DNA from: Gemmobacter caeni
GTDB taxonomy: Bacteria > Pseudomonadota > Alphaproteobacteria > Rhodobacterales > Rhodobacteraceae
Reading direction: 5' to 3'
Assembly: GCF_003054195.1 (NCBI RefSeq)
Contig: NZ_QBKP01000019.1
Location: 1 to 64,000, forward strand
DNA length: 64,000 nt
Shown here piece by piece: positions 1 to 9,216 of this stretch; position 1 is the stretch's first letter; every line of letters begins with the position of its first letter. The notes beneath the pieces are model-generated. The model did not search any database, was not told where the DNA came from, and was given only the letters and a program-made list of their open reading frames with translations. The translations under genes and the position numbers were made by a program.

Positions 1-88
1 CGACCGCAGGTGCCGCTTGCGGCAGAAAATCCTTGTCTAGCGCTCGGATACAGGCGATCTTCACCTCAAACGACACGCCACTTGGGGA

Positions 89-520
89 ATGCAGGCTGAA
101 GGGTTGCCGAATCCGTTCACCGACAATTCCATCGGTGCGGCGGTGAAGTTTGATGTCGATAAATCGGGCGCGCGTTACTACGTCGTCAGCTCGCTGTTCG
201 ACGTGATGGTCACCTACCGGCTGGACGATCTGCGCGCCGCCGTACGCGCAGTACAACTGGCCGAAGAAAAGCATGCGGACAGCGACAATGCCGAGGCCAA
301 GGCGCTGATCGCCGAGGCGCGCAAGCTGATCGAGGCCATGCCGATCACCGAGGAACAAAGCCTCGACCCGGCCTTTGCAGGCGCCTTCACCAAAGTCCGC
401 AAGGAACAGGGCGACGAGATCGGCCAGCGCCAGGCCGAGCTTGAACAACAATGGGATGCGATGGTCGTGGCCAATTACGCCAAGGCCCGTGAACTGGCGG
501 AAAAAGCCGCCGGCATGTGA
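89..520 (+). CDS. Unrecognised protein, possibly the C-terminal remainder of a longer one
   Basis: I do not recognise this 143-residue product. The second half (about residues 45-140) is rich in Ala, Glu, Lys, Arg and Gln and should be helical, perhaps coiled-coil. The frame is open back to position 41, just after a TAG at 38-40, and there is no convincing Shine-Dalgarno before the ATG at 89, so the start is uncertain. The gene may have lost its front part near position 90. It ends 102 bases before the ABC permease start on the same strand, so the two may share a transcript. Its role is not inferred. Confidence 0.4.
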   Translation: MQAEGLPNPFTDNSIGAAVKFDVDKSGARYYVVSSLFDVMVTYRLDDLRAAVRAVQLAEEKHADSDNAEAKALIAEARKLIEAMPITEEQSLDPAFAGAFTKVRKEQGDEIGQRQAELEQQWDAMVVANYAKARELAEKAAGM

Positions 521-622
521 TGCCCGAACCGGCGCCGCGGAAAGTAGGGCCCCGCGGCGCCCGTCAGCGTGGTGCGGCCGCCCCCGGCGGCACCACGCAC
601 CCTTTCCAGCAGGACCACCCCC

Positions 623-1276
623 ATGAGCCACAGACCCGCCACGGGCACGGGACGGCAGACGCTTGCCGACCGGCTTCCCACCTTCCTGTTTCCGCGCCTC
701 AGCCCCATCGCGCTGACCGGCGTCTTCCTCGCCATCTTCCTGATCGGTTTCCTGATCTTCCCGGTGCTTCAGGTCATCCATGTCGCCTTCCAGAACCCGG
801 CGACCGGCGCGCTGACGCTTCAGAATTTCGGTGATTTCTTCGCCACGGCGCTGTTCCGCGAGAGCTTTGTCAATTCCTTCTACGTCTCGGCCATGTCGGT
901 GGTGGTGGCGACGGTGATCGCGCTGCCGCTGGCCTATATCACCACGCGGTTCAACTTCGGCGGCTCGGCCCTGATCCAGAGCCTTGGCTTCATCCCGCTG
1001 ATCATGCCGCCCTTCGTCGGCGCGGTGGCGATGCAGCTGATCTTCGGGCGCAATGGCACGATCAATCTGCTGCTGCGGCAGCACCTGGGCTTTACCATTC
1101 CCTTCATGGAGGGGCTGAACGGTGTGACCCTCGTGCAGTCGATCCATTACTTCCCCTTCATCCTGATCAACCTGTCGGCCAGCCTGCGCAACATTGACCG
1201 TTCGATGGAAGAAGCGGCGCAAAACCTTGGCGCGCACGGGCTGCGGCTGTTCCGCCGCGTGGTGTTTCCGCTCTAG
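623..1276 (+). pseudogene. ABC transporter inner-membrane permease, 3' truncated
   Basis: This is the N-terminal part of a binding-protein-dependent transport permease of the iron(III)/spermidine/aminoethylphosphonate type. A first membrane helix (about residues 23-46) is followed by several more hydrophobic segments and the cytoplasmic EAA loop (EEAAQNLGAHGLRLFRRVV), which contacts the ATPase. Start ATG 623 has AGGA nine bases upstream. Immediately after the EAA loop residues VVFPL the GC-rich sequence stops and lower-GC DNA begins, with TAG at 1274-1276. Family members continue past this loop with more membrane helices, and two-domain members are more than twice this long, so the product should be non-functional. 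The cut coincides with the end of the antisense NTPase segment. Confidence 0.8.
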
Positions 1277-3535
1277 TAGCTCTCTCGACAGCTGAGTGTC
1301 ATGGATAGCAACCCCCTCGATGAAGCCTCCAATGACCGAAAAGTCATGGTTCGAATCGGATGACCTAGCGAGGTGTTCGAGTAAATCTCTCCAACACTCA
1401 CGATGGTTGAGGGCTCCCTTCGCAAGGCCGACCCCGAAGGCCTTGCGATAACTCATATGTTCACTAGAGAAAATCTCGGAACCCAATTCTTCAAGTTGAT
1501 GTTCTGACGCTGCGAAGCTCGCGCCTAAGTCCGAAGCCTTGGCTACTAGCCGCTCGAAAGCATTGCTATATTTTTGGTCGCTGCTATCGTCGAAATCATC
1601 ATCAAGCGTCCAGCAGTCATGCCTTTTATCCAGAACATATGTTTTGATCTTTGCGATCAGGTTACGAGGCTCCAAGTCCCGGTTTAAATCGGCGAGGCAT
1701 TGAGGAAGCGGCTCGGGCTCAAGTTCGTCCTTCTGCCTAGTATGATCGAAATAGATTACAGACCGGACGGCTTTCCAACCTTCAACCCATGACTGGTGAT
1801 CATTGATTTTTCTTGCTGCTTCGATCAACTGGTCACGTATTGCCTCATCGCGCCACAACCCACGAAACTTGTTGGCCAGAGCTAACCGTGCTCGGCCTTT
1901 GAGGTCATTGTCATCTGAATTTGCAAGTCGCACAGCCAGACCAATAAAGGCATTGCGCCACTCGACAAGTTGATCATGATCTGGTCGATAACCGTAGTCC
2001 CTTGGACGCGCCCCGAACTCATTGAGCCCGCGGCTAGTCCAAGGGGGGCCATCCAGTGCGCTTGAGAGCAATTTGCTTCCCAAAGAACGCCGCGCCAAAT
2101 CATGAGCACTCAAGCACTTCTCAACAATGGCAAGGCGCTGTTGCAATGAAGCGTGCGTGCCGGATAGATAGGGTTGGAAGAACTCTGCAATCTTGTTCCT
2201 GACGGCATCATAGTTGTTGTTTTCGTCTTCATGGTCTGCAATGTGGAGCAAAAGCGACATGCAGCGATCAAACGCATTTGGTTCATATGCCAAGGAGCGA
2301 AGCAGATTGAGGATAGTGGTTCTTCGAGGGTTATATTTCGGCTCTAGGCCCCGGAAATCTGGAACCATAAGCTCGGCTTCGATCCGGTCTAGCAGCATAT
2401 CTGGCGCGACGGGGCCGACATAACCGAGTATTTTCGATCCGTTGTCATCAAGGTCCAAGATACTCCCTAAGAGGCTGTCAGGCTGGAGCCATGATTTGAC
2501 AATTTTCTCTGCCACAGGATGATCGTGCATAAGGCCAAGCCTGTGTGCGAACGACACAAGAAGCCGACTGTTCCCGGGCGCTTCAAACGTCGATCTCAGA
2601 GTGTCAACAGGAATGCTTTCAAGCGCCGAACCAGCAAGCCTGTTGGCAACAGCATGCGGAAGGATTGCCCTCCAATGCGCTCTCTTTTGCACTACATGGC
2701 GCTCTGCAAGCTTCGTCACAGTTCGATACAATTGCGCCCTCGAGTGGCCTGAAAGTGTGCCCATGATATCCAACTCATTCTGACCGACCTCGGGATCAGA
2801 CACTGAGAAGGAATATACTAGAGCAAGTGTTTCGGCCTGTTCGCGCAGATCGCCATCTTGCCCTTTCCGCTGTTGGAAAATTCGGTCAAACAAGTCGGCG
2901 GCTGTTAGCTGAGCAAGGCTTTCGCCGTGTTCAACCTGCTCTGCGATGGCCAAGGCTACTCTGGCATTTCCATCAGCAAATTCAGCTACCTTTCGTGCGT
3001 TTCCCTGGCCGATTTCTGGAAACCGTCGCAACAATAGCTCCTCGGCAACGTCTGGTCCGTGAGCTTCGATGTGAATGACCTCTGTGGTCTGTGGCTTGTT
3101 GTCCCTGATATCATATTCAACTGTGATCAGGCTGACATCACCACTTCCAGCCGACACCTTGCTTGCTAATGCAGAGTGCAGATCGGAACGGCAGTTATCG
3201 AGGACCATCACCGCCCGACGCCCTTCAGCAATCAGCCGATCCAGCATCGCGGATGCTGAAGGGTCTGGGGCCTCTCCGGTGTCGACGTAGACGGCAATCG
3301 TTCTGTCGAGAGGGTCGCTTCCCACGTTTTCTTCGAAGAGTGCTTGAACAATCCTTGTCTTTCCGACACCGGAAAGTCCCGTGACGCGGATTGCCTTGTT
3401 CGATGTGCGTATGAGACGACGCATTGGTTCGATGGCGTCTTCGATTGAAAACTTTTGGTCACGTTCCGTCGGCAGGTGGACAATAACACCCGGGGCCGAG
3501 ATGAGCGTGTCCTGTGACCCTTTCGGTGGGTTGCT
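1277..3535 (-). pseudogene. STAND-type P-loop NTPase, C-terminally truncated; downstream part of an amber-split nuclease-NTPase gene
   Basis: On the minus strand the frame is open from the amber codon at 3538-3536 to the junction near 1277, about 750 codons, and continues open antisense to the permease as far as the window edge. It shows a Walker A motif (GLSGVGKTR, about 3370), a Walker B-like strand ending in VLDN, a sensor-like strand (SLITVEYD), then a winged-helix-like region and a long helical stretch. This order is that of STAND/NACHT-like ATPases, many of which are antiviral sensors. It is in the same frame as the nuclease-like ORF upstream, so both were probably one protein. GC content is clearly lower than its surroundings, suggesting horizontal origin. 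The true C-terminus, where such proteins carry the sensor repeats, is lost at the junction with the permease fragment. Confidence 0.7.
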
Positions 3536-4099
3536 CTAGGCTCCATATGGTTGCCAACCCGAATAGCCTTGGCCGAGTTTGCCTTTCACCCAGAGCAGAA
3601 CCGATGCGTGCTGTCGTATCCACTGAGCCAGTTTCGAGCGGTCAAAGAAGTCCAAGTGGATCTGGTCTTTGTTCGGATCATTTGCGACAGCTGCCCGCAT
3701 CGCATCAAGGCGATCCTTCTTCATGGGCGGTGAGCAATCGTCAGCAAGGCTCACCATGATATAGCTGCCGCCGATCTTCGCTTGGTTTGAGATGGCTGCA
3801 TTGAGTTTGCCATCCTTCTGCATCTCTTTTGAGATTGCAGATTTTGGCATCGTGTCCTTCTTGGATTGGAGGATCGTGTTTGGGCGACTGAGGAAGCCTG
3901 TGTCCAGTTCGGGAGTATTTACTTGCACATGGATGTCAATGCCCTCGTCAGGCGCCTTGATCGAGCCCGACCAACTGACACCTGCTGGACTATGCCCATG
4001 TGTAGCAATCTCTGCTTCGGCCAACCTTGCAATCAACTCTTCCAGAAGAGCGTCAGACAGCCGAAGCAAGTCATCCTTTTCGATATCGAAAATCGCCAT
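3536..4099 (-). CDS. Restriction-endonuclease-like N-terminal domain (amber-terminated)
   Basis: A 187-residue ORF. Start ATG at 4099-4097 is preceded by AAGGTG. A segment with GSIKAPDEGIDI followed about 20 residues later by TILQSKK resembles the D...(E/Q)xK core of PD-(D/E)xK nucleases, as in Mrr-like domains on defence NTPases. The C-terminal part (KLAQWIRQHASVLLWVKGK, then GWQPYG) is typical of the linker before an NTPase. It ends with TAG at 3538-3536, but the same frame continues straight into the P-loop NTPase, so a TGG-to-TAG change is the simplest explanation. If translated alone it would be a free nuclease domain without a regulator. The family call is by motif only. Confidence 0.6.
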   Translation of the reverse strand: MAIFDIEKDDLLRLSDALLEELIARLAEAEIATHGHSPAGVSWSGSIKAPDEGIDIHVQVNTPELDTGFLSRPNTILQSKKDTMPKSAISKEMQKDGKLNAAISNQAKIGGSYIMVSLADDCSPPMKKDRLDAMRAAVANDPNKDQIHLDFFDRSKLAQWIRQHASVLLWVKGKLGQGYSGWQPYGA

Positions 4100-4193
4100 C
4101 GCAACACCTTAGCGCACTATATTCCCCATCAATATGGCCGAACGCTCAATACTTGGGAACATCGCGGCCGCAAGCATGTAGCTATGTCTCCAC

Positions 4194-4440
4194 TTGACTT
4201 GCCACGACATCAATGTCGACGTTTTCAACGTTTACTATGTCGGCTACGGCCTGCCGATCCTCGGCGATTACGAGGGCCATGCCTGGATCAGGTATTACGA
4301 CGGCAGCCAGACCGCCGCCGATCCGATGCTGCTGGCCAGATATGGCACGCATCCTGACCGGCCCTGGACCGCCGATATGGTCGGCACCGGCCTCTGCTAT
4401 GCGATCCTGACCTTCTATTATGACCGCGAGGCCATGGCGC
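4194..4440 (+). pseudogene. Unrecognised coding fragment fused in frame to a terminase tail
   Basis: The open frame begins after a TAG at 4179-4181, and the only early start is TTG 4194 without a clear Shine-Dalgarno. The translation is rich in aromatic residues and Asp/Gly (for example YYVGYGLPILGDYEGHAWI) and does not look like the part of a GTA terminase that should precede the terminase tail downstream. Composition returns to the GC-rich host style here, unlike the NTPase segment to the left. It is probably a slice of another gene bounded by breakpoints near 4180 and 4440. Its function is unknown. Confidence 0.4.
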
Positions 4441-4589
4441 AGGTGGAGGATCAGATGTGCCGGATGACGGCGCGGGGGTATGAAGGCCGTGGCTCGCCCG
4501 ACCGGGTGGACGCGCTGGTCTGGGCGCTGACCGCGCTGATGGTGGAGCCTGCGCAGCGGCAGGCCAGCCCGCAGGTGCGGCGGCTGTAG
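4441..4589 (+). pseudogene. GTA terminase large subunit, C-terminal remnant
   Basis: The last 50 or so codons (VEDQMCRMTARGYEG, then SPDRVDALVWALTAL) match the conserved end of the RcGTA-type large terminase (orfg2), including the D-A-LVWAL segment of the nuclease domain. The ATPase and most of the nuclease are missing, replaced by the preceding unrelated fragment in the same frame. It lies 101 bases before the portal gene, the normal GTA order. It cannot package DNA. A copy of the dispersed intergenic repeat follows directly. Confidence 0.75.
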
Positions 4590-4623
4590 GCGCCTCCGGC
4601 GGGAGTATTTGGACAAGAAGCAA
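4590..4623 (+). repeat. Dispersed palindromic repeat, copy A
   Basis: A short form: a CCTCCGGCGGG hairpin followed by AGTATTTGGACAAGAAGCAAG. It is a diverged relative of the copies at 37370, 40651, 46475 and 46672, and sits directly behind the terminase stop codon. Confidence 0.6.
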
Positions 4624-4690
4624 GAGGCTCCGGGTCTCGCGCGCTGGCGTGCGGGCATGGTGGGCTGTTGCCCGGATGAAGGAGAGCGGG

Positions 4691-5866
4691 ATGGTGTTCG
4701 ATTTCCTGCGGCGCGCCGAAAGGGTGGCGCCGGAGCAGAAAGCCTCGGCCACGGGGCGGGTGGTGGCCTTCGGGCTTTCGGGCCGGTCGGTCTGGAGCGC
4801 GCGGGATACGGTGAGCCTTGTGCGCAACGGCTTTCAGGGCAATCCGGTGGGGTTTCGCGCGGTGAAGCTGATCGCCGAGGCGGCGGCGGCGCTGCCTCTG
4901 GTCTTGCAGGATGCCGAGCGGCGCTATGAGCAGCACCCGGTGCTGGATCTGGTGCGGCGGCCCAATCCGGCGCAGGGGCGGGCGGATCTGTTTGAGGCGG
5001 TCTATGCGCAGTTGCTGCTGTCGGGCAACGCCTATCTGGAGGCGGTGCCGGGCGCGGGGCGGATGCCGGGCGAATTGCATGTGCTGCGTTCCGACCGGAT
5101 GAGCCTTGTGCCGGGGGCGGATGGCTGGCCTGTCGCCTATGACTATACAGTCGGCGGCCGGGTGCATCGGTTCGACATGACGGGGGAGGTGGTGCCGGTC
5201 TGCCATATCCGCAGCTTCCATCCGCAGGACGACCATTACGGTTTCGCGCCGATGCAGGCGGCGGCGGTGGCGCTGGATGTGCATTCGGCGGCGAGTGCCT
5301 GGTCGAAGGCGCTGCTGGACAATGCGGCGCGGCCCTCGGGGGCCATCGTCTACAAGGGGGGCGACGGGCAGGCGGTGCTGAGCCCCGATCAATATGACCG
5401 GCTGGTGACCGAGATCGAGGCGAACCATCAGGGCGCGCGCAATGCCGGGCGGCCGATGCTGCTGGAGGGCGGGCTGGACTGGAAGCCGATGGGGTTTTCG
5501 CCCAGCGACATGGAGTTCCAGAAGACCAAGGAGGCAGCGGCGCGGGAAATCGCAATCGCCTTCGGGGTGCCGCCCATGCTGATCGGGATTCCGGGCGACG
5601 CGACCTATGCGAATTATCAGGAGGCGAACCGCGCCTTCTATCGGCTGACGGTGCTGCCGCTGGTGGGCAAGGTCACGGCGGCGGTGTCGCATTGGCTGGC
5701 AGGCTTCACCGGCGAGGCGGTGGAGCTGCGCCCCGATCTGGATCAGGTGCCGGCGCTGGCGGTGGAGCGTGACCAGCAATGGGCGCGGGTCGGGGCGGCT
5801 GATTTCCTGACGCAGGCCGAAAAGCGGGCGATCCTGGGGCTGCCACGGCTGGTGGAGGAGGAATGA
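4691..5866 (+). CDS. GTA/phage portal protein (HK97 type)
   Basis: A 391-residue portal protein of the gene transfer agent (orfg3 equivalent), which would form the dodecameric DNA gate of the head. Start ATG 4691 follows GAAGGAGAG. Recognisable portal features are NPVGFRAVKLIAEAAAALPL near the N-terminus, the YAQLLLSGNAYLE segment around residue 110, and AFGVPPMLIGIP followed by NYQEANRAFY around residues 300-325. The length is normal for the family and the frame is intact. Its stop overlaps the next start (ATGA). With terminase, protease, capsid and most tail genes broken or absent here, particle formation from this locus is unlikely. Confidence 0.9.
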   Translation: MVFDFLRRAERVAPEQKASATGRVVAFGLSGRSVWSARDTVSLVRNGFQGNPVGFRAVKLIAEAAAALPLVLQDAERRYEQHPVLDLVRRPNPAQGRADLFEAVYAQLLLSGNAYLEAVPGAGRMPGELHVLRSDRMSLVPGADGWPVAYDYTVGGRVHRFDMTGEVVPVCHIRSFHPQDDHYGFAPMQAAAVALDVHSAASAWSKALLDNAARPSGAIVYKGGDGQAVLSPDQYDRLVTEIEANHQGARNAGRPMLLEGGLDWKPMGFSPSDMEFQKTKEAAAREIAIAFGVPPMLIGIPGDATYANYQEANRAFYRLTVLPLVGKVTAAVSHWLAGFTGEAVELRPDLDQVPALAVERDQQWARVGAADFLTQAEKRAILGLPRLVEEE

Positions 5867-6063
5867 GCGGGCGCGAGCGGGCCTCGGGCGGGTCGCGCTA
5901 TCTTTACGACAGTTTCGATGCGGCCGCGGCGCGGATCGAGGCGAACGAGCGGGTCGCGGAGGAGCGGTGGAGTGCGCTGGAATACCGGCTGACGCAGATC
6001 GACGGTGCGCTGGAGCGGCTGGAGCGGCGCATCTGGCTGTGCGGCCATCGACAAGGGCACTAA
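5863..6063 (+). pseudogene. Small GTA head protein (orfg3.5-like), truncated at a deletion junction
   Basis: A small helical protein overlapping the portal stop by four bases. The part up to about 6036 (residues 1-58, heavy in Glu, Arg and Ala, ending LERLERRIWL) looks like the short gene that follows the portal in RcGTA-type clusters. After IWL, where family members continue into a hydrophobic tail, the reading changes to CGHRQGH and stops. The following bases belong to the host-specificity gene in another frame, so this is one side of a large internal deletion of the GTA. Confidence 0.65.
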
Positions 6064-7978
6064 CCAGCCGAACAAGTTTCTGGACCCGAAATCTTCGGAA
6101 TCCGTGCTGCCGAAGTTTTCCACCGGGCGGCGCGACGATCTGATGCAGATGCACTATCTGCTGGCCTTTCATGAATACTGGACCGACCCGGATCATAACC
6201 CGCGCTCTGCGCTCTATGACGGGCCGATGCTTGATACGGCGCGGTCGCATGTCTGGGCCTGGGATGCACGGCCCTATCCGGCCTTTCCGGCGGTGGCGAG
6301 CGTCTGGAACGATGGTGGCAATTACGCGCGTGGCCACTGGATCACCGGGCGCATGGCCGGGCAGCGGCTTGCGGCAGTTGTGGCCGAGATTTGCGAGCGC
6401 GCAGGGCTGACGGATTTCGATGTCTCTGATCTGGTCGGCGTGGTGCGGGGCTTTTACCTGACCGAGATCGGATCGGCCCGCGCGGCCTTGCAACCGCTGA
6501 TGCTGGCCTACGGGTTTGATGCGACGGATCAGGGCGGTAAGCTGGTGTTTCGCATGCGCGACGGGCAGATGGGGGCGGCATTCGCAACGGATCGCCTCGC
6601 GGTTTCGGCCGATCTGTCTGGGCCGGTGGAGACCAGCCGCAGCCCCGAGCCGGAGAGTGCCGGGCGGGTGATGCTGGGCTTTACCGAGGCCGATGGTGAT
6701 TTTGCGTCGCGACAGGCGGGGGCCGTGGCGCCGGGGGATGCGGTGCCGACGGTGGCGCAATCCGATCTGCCGCTGGTTTTGACGCGGGCCGAGGGTGCTG
6801 CCATCGCCGAACGCTGGCTGGCCGAGGCGCAGGTGGCGCGCGATACCCTGCGTTTCGCACTGCCACGCTCGGCCATGGCGTTGCGCGTGGGCGAGGTCGC
6901 GCGGGTTGCTGGGGCAGACTACCGCATCGACCGGCTGGAACATGGTGATGTTCTGATGGCCGAAGGTGTGCGCACGGAACGCGGGATGTACCTGCCTGCG
7001 CCCCATGCCGAGGAAATTCCGGAGCCCCGTGCATATCTGGCGCCGCTGCCGGTTTATCCGGTGTTTCTCGACCTGCCGCTGCTGACAGGCTCTGAGGTTC
7101 CCGGGGCGCCGCATCTGGCTGTGGGCGGTCGGCCCTGGCCGGGAACGGTCGCGCTGTGGTCGGCGGCGGAGGATGCGGGCTATGCGCTGAACACCACTCT
7201 CAACCGGAGTGCCACAATCGGGCGGACCGAAACGGTGCTGGCGCGCGCGCCTGCCGGGCGCTGGGATCGCGGCGCGGGGTTGCGGGTGCGGCTGAGCTCG
7301 GGGCATCTGATTTCGGCCGGGCCGCGCAGGGTGCTGGGCGGGGCCAACGCCATGGCCATCGGTGATCCGGACAGCGGCAACTGGGAGGTGTTTCAGTTCA
7401 CCGAAGCGCAGCTTGTGGCGCCGATGACCTACGAGCTGCGGATGCGGCTGCGCGGGCAGGCGGGCACCGACGGCGTGATGCCCGGTGAATGGCCCATCGG
7501 CAGCCAGATCGTTCTGCTGGACGGGGCGCTGGCGCAGATCGACCTGCCGCCCAGCCTGCGCGGGCTGGAGCGGCACTACCGGATTGGTGTCGCCGCACGG
7601 GGGTATGACCATCCGACGGTCACGCATCGGGTGGCGGCTTTCACGGGTGTGGGCCTGCGTCCCTATGCGCCCTGTCACCTGAAGGAGCAGCGACAGGCGG
7701 GGGATCTGGCGTTCACCTGGGTGCGCCGCAGCCGGATCGACGGGGACAGCTGGCAGGCCGCCGACGTGCCCATGGGGGAGGAGCGCGAGGATTACCTCGT
7801 GCAGCTCTGGCAAGGGGCGGTGCTTCTGCGTGAGGATCGTTGCTCGGCGCCCGGCTGGGTCTATACTGGCGCGATGCAATCTGCTGATGGCGCTACCGCC
7901 ACGGTGCTGCTGCGTGTTGCGCAATTGTCCGCCAGTTTTGGTGCCGGACCCGCAGCAAGTCTGGAGGTTACGCTGTAG
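6037..7978 (+). pseudogene. GTA host-specificity/tail tip protein (orfg15-like), N-terminal half deleted
   Basis: About 645 codons of the C-terminal half of the large GTA tail-tip protein (orfg15). The preserved part begins AAIDKGTNQPNKFLDPKSSE and contains the segment LLAFHEYWTDPDHNP and the WAWDARPYPAFP motif typical of the family. The full-length protein is roughly twice this size, and its membrane-like Gly/Ala-rich N-terminus is absent. The frame is intact to the TAG at 7976-7978. No natural start or Shine-Dalgarno is present: the frame only runs back into antisense-like codons of the neighbouring head gene. It is joined directly to the head gene, so about a dozen GTA genes are missing between them. 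Confidence 0.8.
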
Positions 7979-8271
7979 TGCGTGCGATTCTTCCCGGAGA
8001 TCTGCATGCGGCCGCGCGGGCGCTGATGGCGCGGCCCCCTGCCGAATGGAGGCCGCTGGCCGACAGGCTGATTGCCGAAGCACATATGGCACATCGCATC
8101 GTCAAACGCCTTGGCCGGATGCATCCGGGCCTTGGTGACGGCAGCCTGATGTCGCGGGCCATGCTGTGCCCCTTGCGGCACGAGGCCCACCCCTCGGATC
8201 GCCTGTTTCTGGCGGCACTGACCCTGACGCTGGGCCGCTTGCTGCGCTGGTATGATCGCATGGACGGGTGA
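7978..8271 (+). CDS. Small conserved GTA-linked protein
   Basis: A 97-residue protein starting at GTG 7978, overlapping the last base of the tail-tip stop. It is Arg- and His-rich with hydrophobic helices (LFLAALTLTLGRLLRWYDRM at the C-terminus). It sits between the GTA end and cysE, a position I associate with Rhodobacterales GTA loci. No domain with a known function is apparent. A GGAGG lies in the following intergenic region before cysE. Confidence 0.6.
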   Translation: MRAILPGDLHAAARALMARPPAEWRPLADRLIAEAHMAHRIVKRLGRMHPGLGDGSLMSRAMLCPLRHEAHPSDRLFLAALTLTLGRLLRWYDRMDG

Positions 8272-8334
8272 CGTCTGGAATGCGGAGGAAAATCGCCTAT
8301 AATGCCGTTCGAGATCTGAATGATGGAGTTCCCG

Positions 8335-9147
8335 ATGGCAGAGACCCGAGCAAAGCTCACCCCGGTTGATCCGGTGTGGTCGCGTGTCTGCGAAGAGGCG
8401 CTGGCGGCGGTCGCGGCAGAACCGCTTCTGGGCGGGCTGGTTCATTCCAGCCTGCTGCACCATCCGACGATGGAACGTGCGCTCGCCTATCGGTTTTCGC
8501 TGAAACTCGCCAGCGGCGAGATGAGTGAACAGCTGCTGCGCGAGATCGCGGATACCGCCTATGCCGCCGATCCGGCGCTGGGGCAGGCGGCGCGGGCCGA
8601 TCTGGTAGCGGTGTTCGACCGTGACCCCGCCTGCCATCGCTATTTGCAGCCCATGCTGTTCTTCAAGGGCTATCAGGCGGTGCAGGCCTATCGCGTGGGC
8701 CATTGGCTCTGGGGGCAGGGCCGGGCAGACATGGCCTATTTTGTGCAGATGCGGGTGTCCGAGGTCTTTGGCGTCGACATTCATCCCGCAGCCCGCATCG
8801 GGCGCGGCATCATGATCGACCACGCCCATTCCATCGTGATCGGTGAAACGGCAGTGGTGGGCGACAACGTATCCATGCTGCATTCCGTGACGCTGGGCGG
8901 GACGGGCAAGGAAGACGGCGACCGTCATCCCAAGATCGGCGACGGCGTGCTGATCGGGGCGGGAGCCAAGGTGCTGGGCAATATCAGCATCGGCCATTGC
9001 TCGCGCATCGCGGCGGGGTCGGTGGTGTTGCAGGACGTGCCGCCCTGCACGACCGTCGCAGGCGTTCCGGCCAAGGTGGTGGGGGAAGCGGGGTGTTCGC
9101 AGCCCGCCGTCAGCATGAACCAGATCCTGAAGGACTGCGACTGCTGA
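8335..9147 (+). CDS. cysE: Serine O-acetyltransferase
   Basis: Makes O-acetylserine from serine and acetyl-CoA, the first step of cysteine synthesis in the cytoplasm. The helical N-terminal domain (about residues 10-140) is followed by left-handed beta-helix hexapeptide repeats (VDIHPAARIGRGIMIDHAHS, then VIGETAVVGDNVSMLHSVTL) and the GTGKEDGDRHPKIG loop that holds the active site. The C-terminal tail can contact cysteine synthase. Start ATG 8335 is preferred over ATG 8320/8323 because GGAG lies seven bases before it. Length 270 is typical. A strong terminator follows. The GTA-cysE neighbourhood resembles that of Rhodobacter. Confidence 0.95.
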   Translation: MAETRAKLTPVDPVWSRVCEEALAAVAAEPLLGGLVHSSLLHHPTMERALAYRFSLKLASGEMSEQLLREIADTAYAADPALGQAARADLVAVFDRDPACHRYLQPMLFFKGYQAVQAYRVGHWLWGQGRADMAYFVQMRVSEVFGVDIHPAARIGRGIMIDHAHSIVIGETAVVGDNVSMLHSVTLGGTGKEDGDRHPKIGDGVLIGAGAKVLGNISIGHCSRIAAGSVVLQDVPPCTTVAGVPAKVVGEAGCSQPAVSMNQILKDCDC

Positions 9148-9168
9148 ACCAGGTCGCAAGCGGAAACG

Positions 9169-9198
9169 AAAAGGCCCCGGATCGCTCCGGGGCCTTTT
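9169..9198. terminator. Bidirectional terminator between cysE and pdhC
   Basis: AAAAGGCCCCGG, loop ATCGCT, CCGGGGCCTTTT: a perfect 12-bp stem with T tracts readable on both strands, between convergent genes. Confidence 0.9.
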
Positions 9199-9216
9199 GC
9201 ATTGCGGTGCTGGCTG

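Noticed and set aside
4451-8092. Long minus-strand open frame (over 1200 codons) opposite the GTA genes
   Set aside because: The plus strand carries recognisable portal and tail-tip proteins; the minus frame is a Pro/Arg/His-rich shadow of GC-rich codons.
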